A DNA stretch of 64,000 nucleotides, from assembly GCA_002021875.1 (NCBI GenBank), contig CP018627.1, positions 5,952,001 to 6,016,000 on the forward strand. The letters run 5' to 3'. Below the pieces are notes generated by a model. That model was not told where the DNA came from. It did no database searches and was given only the letters and a program-made list of their open reading frames with translations. This DNA is from Streptomyces hygroscopicus. Its GTDB lineage: Bacteria > Actinomycetota > Actinomycetes > Streptomycetales > Streptomycetaceae. Of this stretch, positions 41,934 to 48,905 are shown piece after piece (positions within the stretch are counted from its first letter, which is position 1; every line of letters begins with the position of its first letter). Position numbers and translations under genes: made by a program.

Positions 41934-42113
41934 TCATTCGCCCTCCTCACGTCGGGCCTGGCGCGCAGCCTCCTCATAGGCGCGGAGCAGCCGCTCCCCG
42001 GTCTCGCACCCGGCGCCGGGCATCCGGCAGGCCAGGCAGCCAGCGGCGTGCTCGATGGCGGCGCGCCACGCCTCGTCGGCGAACGGGTCCTTGGTCTGCT
42101 CGGCGACCGTCAT
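41934..42113 (-). CDS. 59-residue Cys-containing protein, possible zinc-binding
   Basis: The protein starts MTVAEQTKDPFADEAWRAA and contains a Cys cluster HAAGCLACRMPGAGCETGE, three cysteines plus a nearby His, followed by a charged helix (RLLRAYEEAARQARREEGE). The spacing suggests a small metal-binding module. Its ATG overlaps the stop of the upstream 201-residue protein (ATGA), so translation is coupled. It lies 80 bases before the peptide gene on the same strand. Function is unknown; it could be an accessory protein of the peptide system or part of the regulator module. Confidence 0.72.
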   Translation of the reverse strand: MTVAEQTKDPFADEAWRAAIEHAAGCLACRMPGAGCETGERLLRAYEEAARQARREEGE

Positions 42114-42715
42114 CGGGTCCTTCCCCGCTCAAGGGCACGGCGCCTGGCGGCGGCCTGGGCGACGGCATCGCGCGGGTAGTCCCGAGCGTGGGTGGGGCAG
42201 GCGTAGACGGTCGCGCCGGCCACACTGCCGCTGTGCTCGATGGCCACCGGGACCGGTTCGTCGGTGGGGAGCTGACATCGGTAGCAGAGCTGTCGACCGT
42301 CCGGCGTCGGACCGAGGACGTCGTCGAGGGCCTGGCCCAGGGCGCGGACCAGGTGATTGGTGTCGGTCAGATACCGGTCCGGGCCGAGCGGGATCCGCCA
42401 GTACGTGCGGTGCTCAGCCCTCCAGGAGGCGGGCGGTACGCCGAGGAGGGCCCCCTCGTCGGCGAGTTCGGTGAGGACGCGGACCTGGCGCATGCACCAG
42501 CTGCGGGCGGTGTCGATGCCGATCAGCCAGTACATCTTGCCGTAGGTGTTGTCCTGGATGACGGCGCCGGATCGGTCGCCGAGCAGTTCCAGCGCTCGTT
42601 CGCCGATCTCCACGGGAGCGCGCACGGCATCCCAATACCGGCCGACCTGGACCATCTCTATGTCGGTGCCTTGCGGTGGTGTCCAAGGCTCTGCTTTACG
42701 GCTGCTGGTCTGCAC
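42110..42715 (-). CDS. Conserved streptomycete protein with a C-terminal Cys motif, function unknown
   Basis: The 201-residue protein begins (GTG) MQTSSRKAEPWTPPQGTDIEM and continues VQVGRYWDAVRAPVEIGERALELLGDRSGAVI. The central part (RSWCMRQVRVL; YWRIPLGPDRYLTDTNHLVRAL) resembles a conserved hypothetical family seen in many Streptomyces. The end has LCYRCQLPTDEPVP...VYACPTHARDYP, a CxxC...C-x2-H pattern suggesting metal binding. An ATG at 42655 is a shorter alternative start. It lies between the XRE regulator gene and the 59-residue gene on the same strand. No function is known to me. Confidence 0.75.
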   Translation of the reverse strand: MQTSSRKAEPWTPPQGTDIEMVQVGRYWDAVRAPVEIGERALELLGDRSGAVIQDNTYGKMYWLIGIDTARSWCMRQVRVLTELADEGALLGVPPASWRAEHRTYWRIPLGPDRYLTDTNHLVRALGQALDDVLGPTPDGRQLCYRCQLPTDEPVPVAIEHSGSVAGATVYACPTHARDYPRDAVAQAAARRRALERGRTR

Positions 42716-42809
42716 GGGTCCCCCGGCGTCATCGGTGATCAGGTGCTAACCGACCGTAAGGGCGCCGGGGACGGAGAAGGGGCAGAGATTCTGCCCCTCG
42801 AACGCCGGT

Positions 42810-44060
42810 TCAGGCAGCCAATACGCCCATCTTCACTGCCAGTTCGGCAGCGCGATGGCGATGCGCCGGGGACTTCGACTCGGTCTCCTCCAAGATGATC
42901 CGGCGCGCATAGCCGTTGTAGCGGATCGTCTCGGGCGCGGCTTCGTACGCCTTGTCCAGCGTCGCCAGCGCGGTCTCCGGCTGCCCGTCCAGGTGGTAGC
43001 CACGCGCCTCCTCGATCCGGTGCCGGGCTCGCCTCGGCCGTGACGGGATCGTCTTGGCGTCCGCCTTCGCGGCCTGCCGTACGGACTCCCCGCCCGCGTG
43101 CAGCTCGACCGCGACTGTGACCGCGTGCGCGCCCATGATGCCTCGGGAGAACGAGGTCATGGGGTGGTAGTAGTCGGCAGGCAGCCGCTTGGCCATCTCT
43201 CGGGAGGTTTCCCAGCAGCCCCAGGCGGTGCCGGTGTCACCGCGGCGGGCGGCGGTGTATCCGGCCTCGAACTGCAGGGCACCGGCGATCGCGCGTACGT
43301 CGTCCGGCGCGTCCTGCAGTAGTGGGGTGAGGTAGCGCAGCGTCTCCCTGGTGACCGCGTCGGCTGCGTCGTAGTGGGCGGGGCCACTGTCGCGGTGGGC
43401 CTGGGCGGTGAGCCATGCTGCCATGCCGATGGCGTGCGGGTCCTCACTCTCCTGGGCTGCGACCATGCCGCGTTCGGCAACGCGCCAGAGGAGCGCGGAG
43501 TCGGGCTGGTAGGCGATGAAGAACTGGCTGAGGCTGTAGACCTCGGCGAGGACCGCTTGAGCTGCCCGCCGTTCGGGGGCCCGGTCGGCCTGACGTACGG
43601 CGAGTTGTGCGTCCCGGATGAGATGTGGCAGGAGGCCGCCGATCACCTCGCGGTGGTTGGGCGCGGAGTGACGGGCGGACCAGGCACTTTGGAGACGTGC
43701 GCTCAGGTGCGCGGGCGACGGCGCTTCGCGGTCGGTGGTGAAGGGGAACGCGTCGATCGCGGCTCGTACCGCGGGTAGCTTGGCGTGACCGGGGCCGATG
43801 AAGAGGTCGATGGGCATGGTCTGGTCGCCGGTCAGCTCGGAGAGGTCACGGACCCGCAGCACCTCGGCGATGCGCAAGATCATGGGGAGTGCGGGGGTGT
43901 GGAGGGTGCCGTTCTCGATCTGCTTCACCCAACTCGGGGACTTGCCGAGGAGACCGGCGAGGACGGTACGGCTCATACCCCGGCGGGTACGGAGAACTTG
44001 CATCCGCTGGCCGAAGACCAGCGGATGGTCAAGTGGGTCCGGGGTAGCGTCAGATGACAT
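42810..44060 (-). CDS. XRE-family regulator with a long helical (TPR-like) C-terminal region
   Basis: The 416-residue protein has a helix-turn-helix at about 15-75 (FGQRMQVLRTRRGMSRTVLAGLLGKSPSWVKQIENG). A long alpha-helical region follows, rich in Ala/Arg with TPR-like periodicity (LATLDKAYEAAPETIRYNGYARRIILEE). This architecture is common in streptomycete signalling regulators. The ATG at 44060 has GAGAGGGG upstream. It heads the operon that runs through the peptide and methyltransferase genes, and is divergent from the RibD-like gene. It may govern both; the operator was not found. Confidence 0.87.
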   Translation of the reverse strand: MSSDATPDPLDHPLVFGQRMQVLRTRRGMSRTVLAGLLGKSPSWVKQIENGTLHTPALPMILRIAEVLRVRDLSELTGDQTMPIDLFIGPGHAKLPAVRAAIDAFPFTTDREAPSPAHLSARLQSAWSARHSAPNHREVIGGLLPHLIRDAQLAVRQADRAPERRAAQAVLAEVYSLSQFFIAYQPDSALLWRVAERGMVAAQESEDPHAIGMAAWLTAQAHRDSGPAHYDAADAVTRETLRYLTPLLQDAPDDVRAIAGALQFEAGYTAARRGDTGTAWGCWETSREMAKRLPADYYHPMTSFSRGIMGAHAVTVAVELHAGGESVRQAAKADAKTIPSRPRRARHRIEEARGYHLDGQPETALATLDKAYEAAPETIRYNGYARRIILEETESKSPAHRHRAAELAVKMGVLAA

Positions 44061-44196
44061 GGCCTTGCCCCTCTCTGTCCAACTCGTCACTGCCAGAGTA
44101 TGGGCAGGACCGTTGTCCTGTGAGGCGGTTCACTCCCAGGCAGTCGCTGCCGCGCGTGGCTGAGCTGCCCAGAACCTGATCTGCCCGGAGGGGCCC

Positions 44197-44913
44197 ATGC
44201 ACATCAGCGAGCTGGTTGGCACGGACGAGTGGCACACAGTCGATGGGCGGCCGTTCGTCGTCTACAAGTACGCGGCCACGCTGGACGGCCGGATCGCCGC
44301 GGCGGACAGCACCAGCCAGTGGATCACCAGCGCCGAGTCCCGGGCCGAAGTCCACGCGCTGCGTGCGGCCTGTCAGGCGACTGTCGTCGGTTCCGGCACC
44401 CAGCAGGCCGACAACCCCCACCTTGCCGTGCGCTCGGCGAAGGACGACCCCAAGCTGAAGGTGGCCGTGCCGGTTGATGAGCAGCCATGGCGCGTGATCG
44501 TCGACACCAACGCCCGGACCCCCGCTGATGCCCGGGTCCTCGATGATGCGGCACCCACCATGATCGCTGTCGCCGATGACGCCGACGCATCCCACCTGGA
44601 CGGCGTGGCCACCGTCGTACGGCTGCCCCGGGCGAAGGTCGGCTTGGACGTGGAGGTGCTCCTCCGTGAACTGCACCAGCGCGGCGTGCGCGGGATGTTC
44701 CTCGAGGGCGGCCCCACTCTCGCCGCGTCGTTCGTGTCGGCCGGACTGGTGGACCGCATCGTCGCCTACATCGCACCCGCGCTCCTCGGCCGCGGAAAGA
44801 GCGGACTCGAAGGCGGCACCATCGAGACGATCGACGACATCCTCCGATGCGAGCTGGTGGACGTGGCGCGGTCCGGCCCGGACGTCAGGCTGATCGCACG
44901 CCCGCAGCGCTGA
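44197..44913 (+). CDS. RibD C-terminal-type reductase (dihydrofolate reductase fold)
   Basis: The 238-residue protein matches the RibD reductase domain: RPFVVYKYAATLDGRIAAADSTSQWITSAESRAEVHALRAACQATVVGSGTQQADNP, and later GMFLEGGPTLAASFVSAGLVDRIVAYIAPALLG. In riboflavin synthesis this domain reduces the ribosylamino-pyrimidine with NADPH. The deaminase half is absent and no riboflavin genes are nearby, so it may act on another pyrimidine-like substrate. Ribosome site GGAGGG precedes the ATG. It is followed by a SLOG-like gene on the same strand and is divergent from the XRE gene. Confidence 0.88.
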   Translation: MHISELVGTDEWHTVDGRPFVVYKYAATLDGRIAAADSTSQWITSAESRAEVHALRAACQATVVGSGTQQADNPHLAVRSAKDDPKLKVAVPVDEQPWRVIVDTNARTPADARVLDDAAPTMIAVADDADASHLDGVATVVRLPRAKVGLDVEVLLRELHQRGVRGMFLEGGPTLAASFVSAGLVDRIVAYIAPALLGRGKSGLEGGTIETIDDILRCELVDVARSGPDVRLIARPQR

Positions 44914-44984
44914 GCGGTCCGAAGGTGGGCTGCTGGGGCCGTCGTCCGGTACGGGGCCCGGAACACCAGCGACCCACCCGGTCC

Positions 44985-45119
44985 ATGGGTCCGGGGGCCG
45001 TCACCGGAGACGGACTGCGCGTACAGCTGGCACAGCTGTACGCCTGCACAGTGGGAGACGGCGCACCCCGGGCCGTGGCTGACGTGCGCGGTAGCATCCG
45101 GAGCCTGCTGACCGCATAA
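44985..45119 (+). CDS. Possible 44-residue protein (weak)
   Basis: The frame encodes MGPGAVTGDGLRVQLAQLY followed by ACTVGDGAPRAVADVRGSIRSLLTA, and stops 13 bases before the SLOG-like gene. The segment has a plausible helix and ordinary codon use, but no ribosome site precedes the ATG. It could be the end of a decayed gene or a small partner of the SLOG-like protein. Confidence 0.3.
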   Translation: MGPGAVTGDGLRVQLAQLYACTVGDGAPRAVADVRGSIRSLLTA

Positions 45120-45132
45120 CGAGGAAGACGCA

Positions 45133-45621
45133 ATGACGACGATCGCTGTGACGGGGCACATGGACATCACCGACGCGTCGGTGCCGCTGGTGCGAGGAGA
45201 GCTGGACAAGATCCTTGCCGCCTATGAGCCCTCCAGCCTGGTAGGAGTGTCGTGCATCGCGAAAGGCAGCGACAGCCTCTTCGCAGATGCGGTCCTGGCC
45301 GCAGGCGGGCGCCTGGCCGTGGTGATCCCTTCGGAGGACTATCGGCAGGCGAAGGTGAGGCCAGAGCATGCCGAAACCTTCGACCGCCTGGTAGAGGCAG
45401 CGGACGAAGTGCTGGTGATGCCGCACGCCACGGCAAACCGTCAAGCGTACGAAGCGGCGAACGCCGTGCTGCTGGAGCGTGCCGATCGGCTGGTGGCCGT
45501 GTGGAACGGCCGGCCGCCCACGGGCAAGGGCGGCGGGACGGCGGACGTGGTACTGCAGGCGCGCGAGGCAGACATCCCTGTGGATGTCGTCTGGCCGGAC
45601 GGGGCATCGCGCCTGGCGTGA
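45133..45621 (+). CDS. SLOG/LOG-like nucleotide-binding protein
   Basis: The 162-residue protein is a Rossmann-like fold: MTTIAVTGHMDIT, LVGVSCIAKGSDSLFADAVLAAGGRLAVVIPSEDYRQ, TANRQAYEAANAVLLERADRLVAVWNGRPPTGKGGGTADVV and PVDVVWPDG. The GxSCxAKGxD and GKGGGTADVV segments resemble the SLOG superfamily (DprA/LOG/YpsA-like), whose members bind or cleave nucleotides, sometimes as stress or defence sensors. GAGGAAG precedes the ATG. It sits 219 bases after the RibD-like gene on the same strand, suggesting a shared nucleotide-derived substrate. Precise activity is unknown. Confidence 0.78.
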   Translation: MTTIAVTGHMDITDASVPLVRGELDKILAAYEPSSLVGVSCIAKGSDSLFADAVLAAGGRLAVVIPSEDYRQAKVRPEHAETFDRLVEAADEVLVMPHATANRQAYEAANAVLLERADRLVAVWNGRPPTGKGGGTADVVLQAREADIPVDVVWPDGASRLA

Positions 45622-45674
45622 CGAAAACCCCTCGCCCGGCCCGCAGGCCGGACGAGAGCCCGTCACGCCCGGAG

Positions 45675-46526
45675 TCAGTGCAGGGCCTCGATGGCCTTCA
45701 GGATCAACGCCCGCGCCTCGGCCCCGTACACGGCCATGCTGCGCAGTTGCTCGAACGCCTTCACATACATTGCGATCTCCGACGGCTGGGTGGCGTTCAC
45801 CTCGGCGGAGAGCAACTCGACGGACACCAGCGTGCCGTCGTGCACGTCGAATGTCTCCTGCGGCCACAGAACCCGCTCGCGCGTTCCAGCCGGGATGATG
45901 CCGAACGACACCTGCGGCAGGGCCCCCGCGGTCAGCAAGTAGCCCAGTTGAGCAGCCATCGCGTCCGCGTTGCCGAGCTGGTAATACAGCACCGCCTCCT
46001 CGATGAGGAACACGTAACGGTGCCCCGGCTCGTGGATGACCTGCGACCGCTCCAGGCGGGCCGCCGCAGCCTCCGCCCCGTCGTCGGGGACCTCAAGAAA
46101 CCGGGCATTCATCGACAGCAGCGCTCTCGCGTAGCCCTCCGTCTGCAACAGGCCGGGGACCAGGACCGGCGAATAGACGCGCAGCAGTTCCGTTGACCGG
46201 TACAGCTCCGTGTAGCTGTCCTGGAGCTTGGCCAGACCGGTGCGCACACGGCGCCGCCACTCCCGGTACAGGGACTGGGCGTGCTGCGAGGCCGCGATCA
46301 GGTCCGCAGCCTGGTCAAGAGCATCGGCTGCGCGGCACCACAGGCGGATGTCCGTCGGTGAGGGCGGGGTGCGGGCGTTCTCGATCCGGGACGTCTTGGC
46401 ATGGTGCCAGCCGCACCGGGAGGCCAGCTCAGTGACCGTCAGTCCGGCATTGCTTCTCAGGTCGCGCAACTGGCGCGCCACGTTCTCGCGGGCGGCTTGA
46501 GCTGAGGATGACGGAGAGATGGTCAT
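45675..46526 (-). CDS. XRE regulator with a DUF5753-type (Scr1-like) domain
   Basis: The 283-residue protein has a helix-turn-helix at about 16-75 (VARQLRDLRSNAGLTVTELASRCGWHHAKTSRIENAR). It continues into the DUF5753-type domain: YSPVLVPGLLQTEGYARALLS, RLERSQVIHEPGHRYVFLIEEAVLYYQLGN and VSFGIIPAGTRE. Such regulators are among the commonest in Streptomyces and are usually paired with a small partner protein (DUF397 or, as here, DUF6879-like) affecting development or antibiotic production. It is the last of three same-strand genes; the partner gene ends 22 bases before its start. Confidence 0.9.
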   Translation of the reverse strand: MTISPSSSAQAARENVARQLRDLRSNAGLTVTELASRCGWHHAKTSRIENARTPPSPTDIRLWCRAADALDQAADLIAASQHAQSLYREWRRRVRTGLAKLQDSYTELYRSTELLRVYSPVLVPGLLQTEGYARALLSMNARFLEVPDDGAEAAAARLERSQVIHEPGHRYVFLIEEAVLYYQLGNADAMAAQLGYLLTAGALPQVSFGIIPAGTRERVLWPQETFDVHDGTLVSVELLSAEVNATQPSEIAMYVKAFEQLRSMAVYGAEARALILKAIEALH

Positions 46527-46548
46527 GAGCTGGCCGTGGTGCTTCCTG

Positions 46549-47082
46549 TCAGTGGATCTCGTACTGGTCGTGAGGTATCGCGCGGTCCCACACCGCGTCG
46601 AACGCGTCAGAGCACTGTTTGACGATGACCGGCTCGGTCCGCAACTCCATGTCCGGGTCGGCCCAGTTGCCGTCTCCGGTGAAGTGGTTGAACAGCACCT
46701 GCGTTCCGTCGAAGAGCCACAGGTCTGCGCCCGGAAGCATCAGATCCACGGCGAGGCGGCGGGGAAGCCACCGCACCTGCTCGCCTGCGGCGACGTTCAC
46801 GACGGTCCCGGCATGCTCGTAGCGGATGTAGTCGGTGACCGGCTCGGACACGATGCGTGCTCGGCGCACCACGACGCCACGAGCGACCGCGCGGGAGATC
46901 ATGTCGGTCCACGGCGCCCAGTACTCGGAGGCAGGGTCGACGTCCCGGCGCCCAGTGGCCAGCCAAGTGTTGAAGTCGTCGGATTCATCGCCGACGGCGT
47001 ACTGGTCGCGCATCTCAAGGTGCACTGCTGAATGCTGTGCGGCCTGGAACAGTTCGTCAAAGCTGAGCGCGTTCTGCGACAT
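46549..47082 (-). CDS. DUF6879-like partner protein of the XRE regulator
   Basis: The 177-residue protein has the DUF6879-type pattern: FDELFQAAQHSAVHLEMRDQYAV, ARGVVVRRARIVSEPVTDYIRYEH, VRWLPRRLA, DLWLFDGTQVLFNHFTGDG and a late helix (AFDAVWDRAIPHDQY). These proteins are found beside DUF5753-type XRE regulators and are thought to act with them, in a toxin-antitoxin-like or modulator role; no catalytic residues are known to me. Its 5' end overlaps the end of the 85-residue gene by 26 bases and its 3' end is 22 bases from the XRE gene. Confidence 0.85.
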   Translation of the reverse strand: MSQNALSFDELFQAAQHSAVHLEMRDQYAVGDESDDFNTWLATGRRDVDPASEYWAPWTDMISRAVARGVVVRRARIVSEPVTDYIRYEHAGTVVNVAAGEQVRWLPRRLAVDLMLPGADLWLFDGTQVLFNHFTGDGNWADPDMELRTEPVIVKQCSDAFDAVWDRAIPHDQYEIH

Positions 47083-47314
47083 CGCATGCCTCCCTCAGGA
47101 CCGGGATCAGGCGGGCCGGGATACGGATGACCGTTTCGTGGTCGGGAATACCAGGCGCGTGCCCGGGCGCCGGCGTCTGGACGCACTGGGTGCGGGTGGC
47201 GTCGTCGGCGGTGTAGCTCTGGATCACGATGTCCGCAGTCTCCTGCTCTACCCAGGCCGTGGGTGATCCGTTCTTGCCGGTGTCGGGGTCGATCCCGATG
47301 AACTGTAAGGGCAT
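47057..47314 (-). CDS. 85-residue conserved small protein with a TTA codon
   Basis: The protein begins MPLQFIGIDPDTGKNGSPT and continues AWVEQETADIVIQSYTADDA, ending PARLIPVLREACDVAERAQL. I know this short family only as a companion of XRE/DUF6879 genes in streptomycetes. Codon 3 is TTA, the rare leucine codon read by the bldA tRNA, so translation of the whole coupled set could depend on developmental stage. It is the first gene of the three-gene operon. The longer frame upstream (to 47437) lies in the divergent promoter region. Confidence 0.78.
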   Translation of the reverse strand: MPLQFIGIDPDTGKNGSPTAWVEQETADIVIQSYTADDATRTQCVQTPAPGHAPGIPDHETVIRIPARLIPVLREACDVAERAQL

Positions 47315-47544
47315 GGTCGTCTCCCGTGTAGTCGCCGTGCGCCGATGTGCACCAATCTCGCCCCGCGATGCGGCCTCGTCAAGGATGCGAATTAGCCATG
47401 CAGCACGATAGAAGCCTGCACGCACATCCATGCACATTGCTGGTTGTGCCGCACATCTCGCTCCTAGTGTCGGCGGGTACCACGAAACCCCGGTGCGGCG
47501 GCGGAGCCTCCCGGGGCGGGGCCAACGCCACGAGGAGCGCCAGC

Positions 47545-47922
47545 ATGGCCACTTCCACCACCCGTCCGCCGACCTGCGAAGAGCGGCACCAACGCCCCCT
47601 CGACCTCCAGACGATGCGCGTCGGCACGCGCCGTCTGCTCGCCGAGGACACCGAACTCCCCGGGGCCGAGGATCTGGAGACGCTCACGCTCCGGCTGCGC
47701 GGGCACATCATGGTCGCCGTCCCTGAAGTCGAGGAGATGGCCGGCAGGCTCCCCGAGGACGACACGCGGCGCGCCTGCGCACGCGCCTGCGTCGGCGAGG
47801 CCCGCATGCGGATGCGCCTGGAACCCGGCGCCGCGCCGCCCGCCCGGCTCGCGCACGCCCAGCGGCTCGCTCGCTCCGTCAACGCCCTGTGTGACCACTA
47901 CGAGAACCTCGGCGGGAGCTGA
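47545..47922 (+). CDS. DUF6415-like protein
   Basis: The 125-residue protein begins MATSTTRPPTCEERHQRPL. Its core is a helical domain: ETLTLRLRGHIMVAVPEVEEMAGRLPEDDTRRACARACVGEARMRMRLEPG, ending HAQRLARSVNALCDHYENLGG. This pattern is the DUF6415 family, often labelled natural-product biosynthesis proteins, though no activity is established. GAGGAG lies 7 bases before the ATG at 47545. It is divergent from the 85-residue/DUF6879/XRE operon and precedes two more small genes on its own strand. Confidence 0.8.
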   Translation: MATSTTRPPTCEERHQRPLDLQTMRVGTRRLLAEDTELPGAEDLETLTLRLRGHIMVAVPEVEEMAGRLPEDDTRRACARACVGEARMRMRLEPGAAPPARLAHAQRLARSVNALCDHYENLGGS

Positions 47923-48000
47923 CGACGGCGTCGGCAGCCCGCCCTCCAAGACCCCCTGCCGGTCGGCACGAGCCGACGCGGCCACCGACGAGGCAGGGGT

Positions 48001-48046
48001 GACGGGAACTCCGGTACCGGTCTGAACCACCGGTCGGAGTCCCGTC
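48001..48046 (+). terminator. Hairpin after the DUF6415-like gene
   Basis: GACGGGAaCTCCG and CGGAGtCCCGTC pair with small bulges, with a second inner CCGG/CCGG pairing around TCTGAA. It sits 79 bases past the stop. Confidence 0.7.
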
Positions 48047-48149
48047 CGACAAGGCTCGCCCCGACCTCCCGCTTGCAGGCCAGTGGCCGGGACGAGCACC
48101 GCGCCATCGCGCGGGGACACCCCTGCGCGTGTGAACTCAGGAGGCCCAA

Positions 48150-48278
48150 ATGCGATTACAGCATGTCGTCGTCCGCCAGGACCCCGAGGACGGCGACACC
48201 ATGCCGGACACGGACGCACCGTCACCGAGCGGCCGGGCACCCGGCGACTCCGACGACGGACGCCAGTACGCGAGGTAG
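48150..48278 (+). CDS. 42-residue acidic peptide with TTA codon
   Basis: The peptide begins MRLQHVVVRQDPEDGDTMPD and ends APGDSDDGRQYAR. A very strong ribosome site (AGGAGG, 5-base spacer) precedes the ATG. Codon 3 is TTA, so expression may need the bldA tRNA. It is acidic and contains two Asp-Gly pairs (EDGD, DDGR), with no membrane segment or Cys. I do not recognise a family. It lies between the DUF6415-like gene and a 162-residue hypothetical gene on the same strand. Confidence 0.6.
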   Translation: MRLQHVVVRQDPEDGDTMPDTDAPSPSGRAPGDSDDGRQYAR

Positions 48279-48355
48279 CCCGCGTCCGGCGACGCAGGTA
48301 ATCGGCGGCCCGCCCGAAAGCGCGGGCCGCTCCCAGCACGCAGGAGGTACCCCGG

Positions 48356-48844
48356 ATGACCGCTCCGCCCCCGCCCATGCCGAGCCATTGGCACTGCTAC
48401 CGCTGGACCGGGGAGCGTCGCACCTACGATGACGAGTCCGCCCGGCGGCCACCGCACCTCGTCGTCCAGGACATCCCGCCCCAGGAGTGGAAGCGGATCG
48501 CGGCGGCCGGCCCCGCCTTCATGGCGAGCGAGGTGCCCCCGCTGGAAGTGCCGCACTGGCTGCTCCGCCCGGCCAGAATGATCAAGGCCACGTTCGAGGC
48601 ACCGGACAAAGCCGCCGCCTGGTACAGAGACCAGGTCAGCGGCTTAAGCCCATCCTTCCTGACCGACCATGACAAGGACTCCTCCCGGCAGGCCGAGCGG
48701 TTCGCGGCAGCGGATGACCGGCTCGGCTGGGGCGGTGACGTCGTCGGCGGCTGGTACCTCCGTGGCACCGGATTTGCCTCGGTCCAAGTCGTCGCGTGCA
48801 GCGCGAACCGCATCCGCCCGACGATCCCGTGCCCGATGGGCTGA
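48356..48844 (+). CDS. Conserved hypothetical protein with TTA codon
   Basis: The 162-residue protein begins MTAPPPPMPSHWHCYRWTG and includes HLVVQDIPPQEWKRIAAAGPAFMASEVPPLEVPHW and a late segment DVVGGWYLRGTGFASVQVVACS. The C-terminus is short and ends IPCPMG. No catalytic motif or membrane segment is visible. AGGAGG lies 8 bases before the ATG. Leu97 is encoded by TTA, the third such gene in this small area. I do not recognise a function. Confidence 0.75.
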   Translation: MTAPPPPMPSHWHCYRWTGERRTYDDESARRPPHLVVQDIPPQEWKRIAAAGPAFMASEVPPLEVPHWLLRPARMIKATFEAPDKAAAWYRDQVSGLSPSFLTDHDKDSSRQAERFAAADDRLGWGGDVVGGWYLRGTGFASVQVVACSANRIRPTIPCPMG

Positions 48845-48905
48845 CGCCTTCTCGGTGCGCGGCCGGGCGAGCGCATGCCACCCGGCCGCATACCGTGCTC
48901 CAGGT

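Noticed and set aside
44985..45119. 44-residue ORF as a confident small gene
   Set aside because: No ribosome site and no recognisable family; listed only as a low-confidence feature.
40654..48844. The accessory block as an integrated mobile element or prophage
   Set aside because: No integrase, transposase, tRNA target, or flanking direct repeats could be found; the block may be strain-specific but its mode of entry is not visible.
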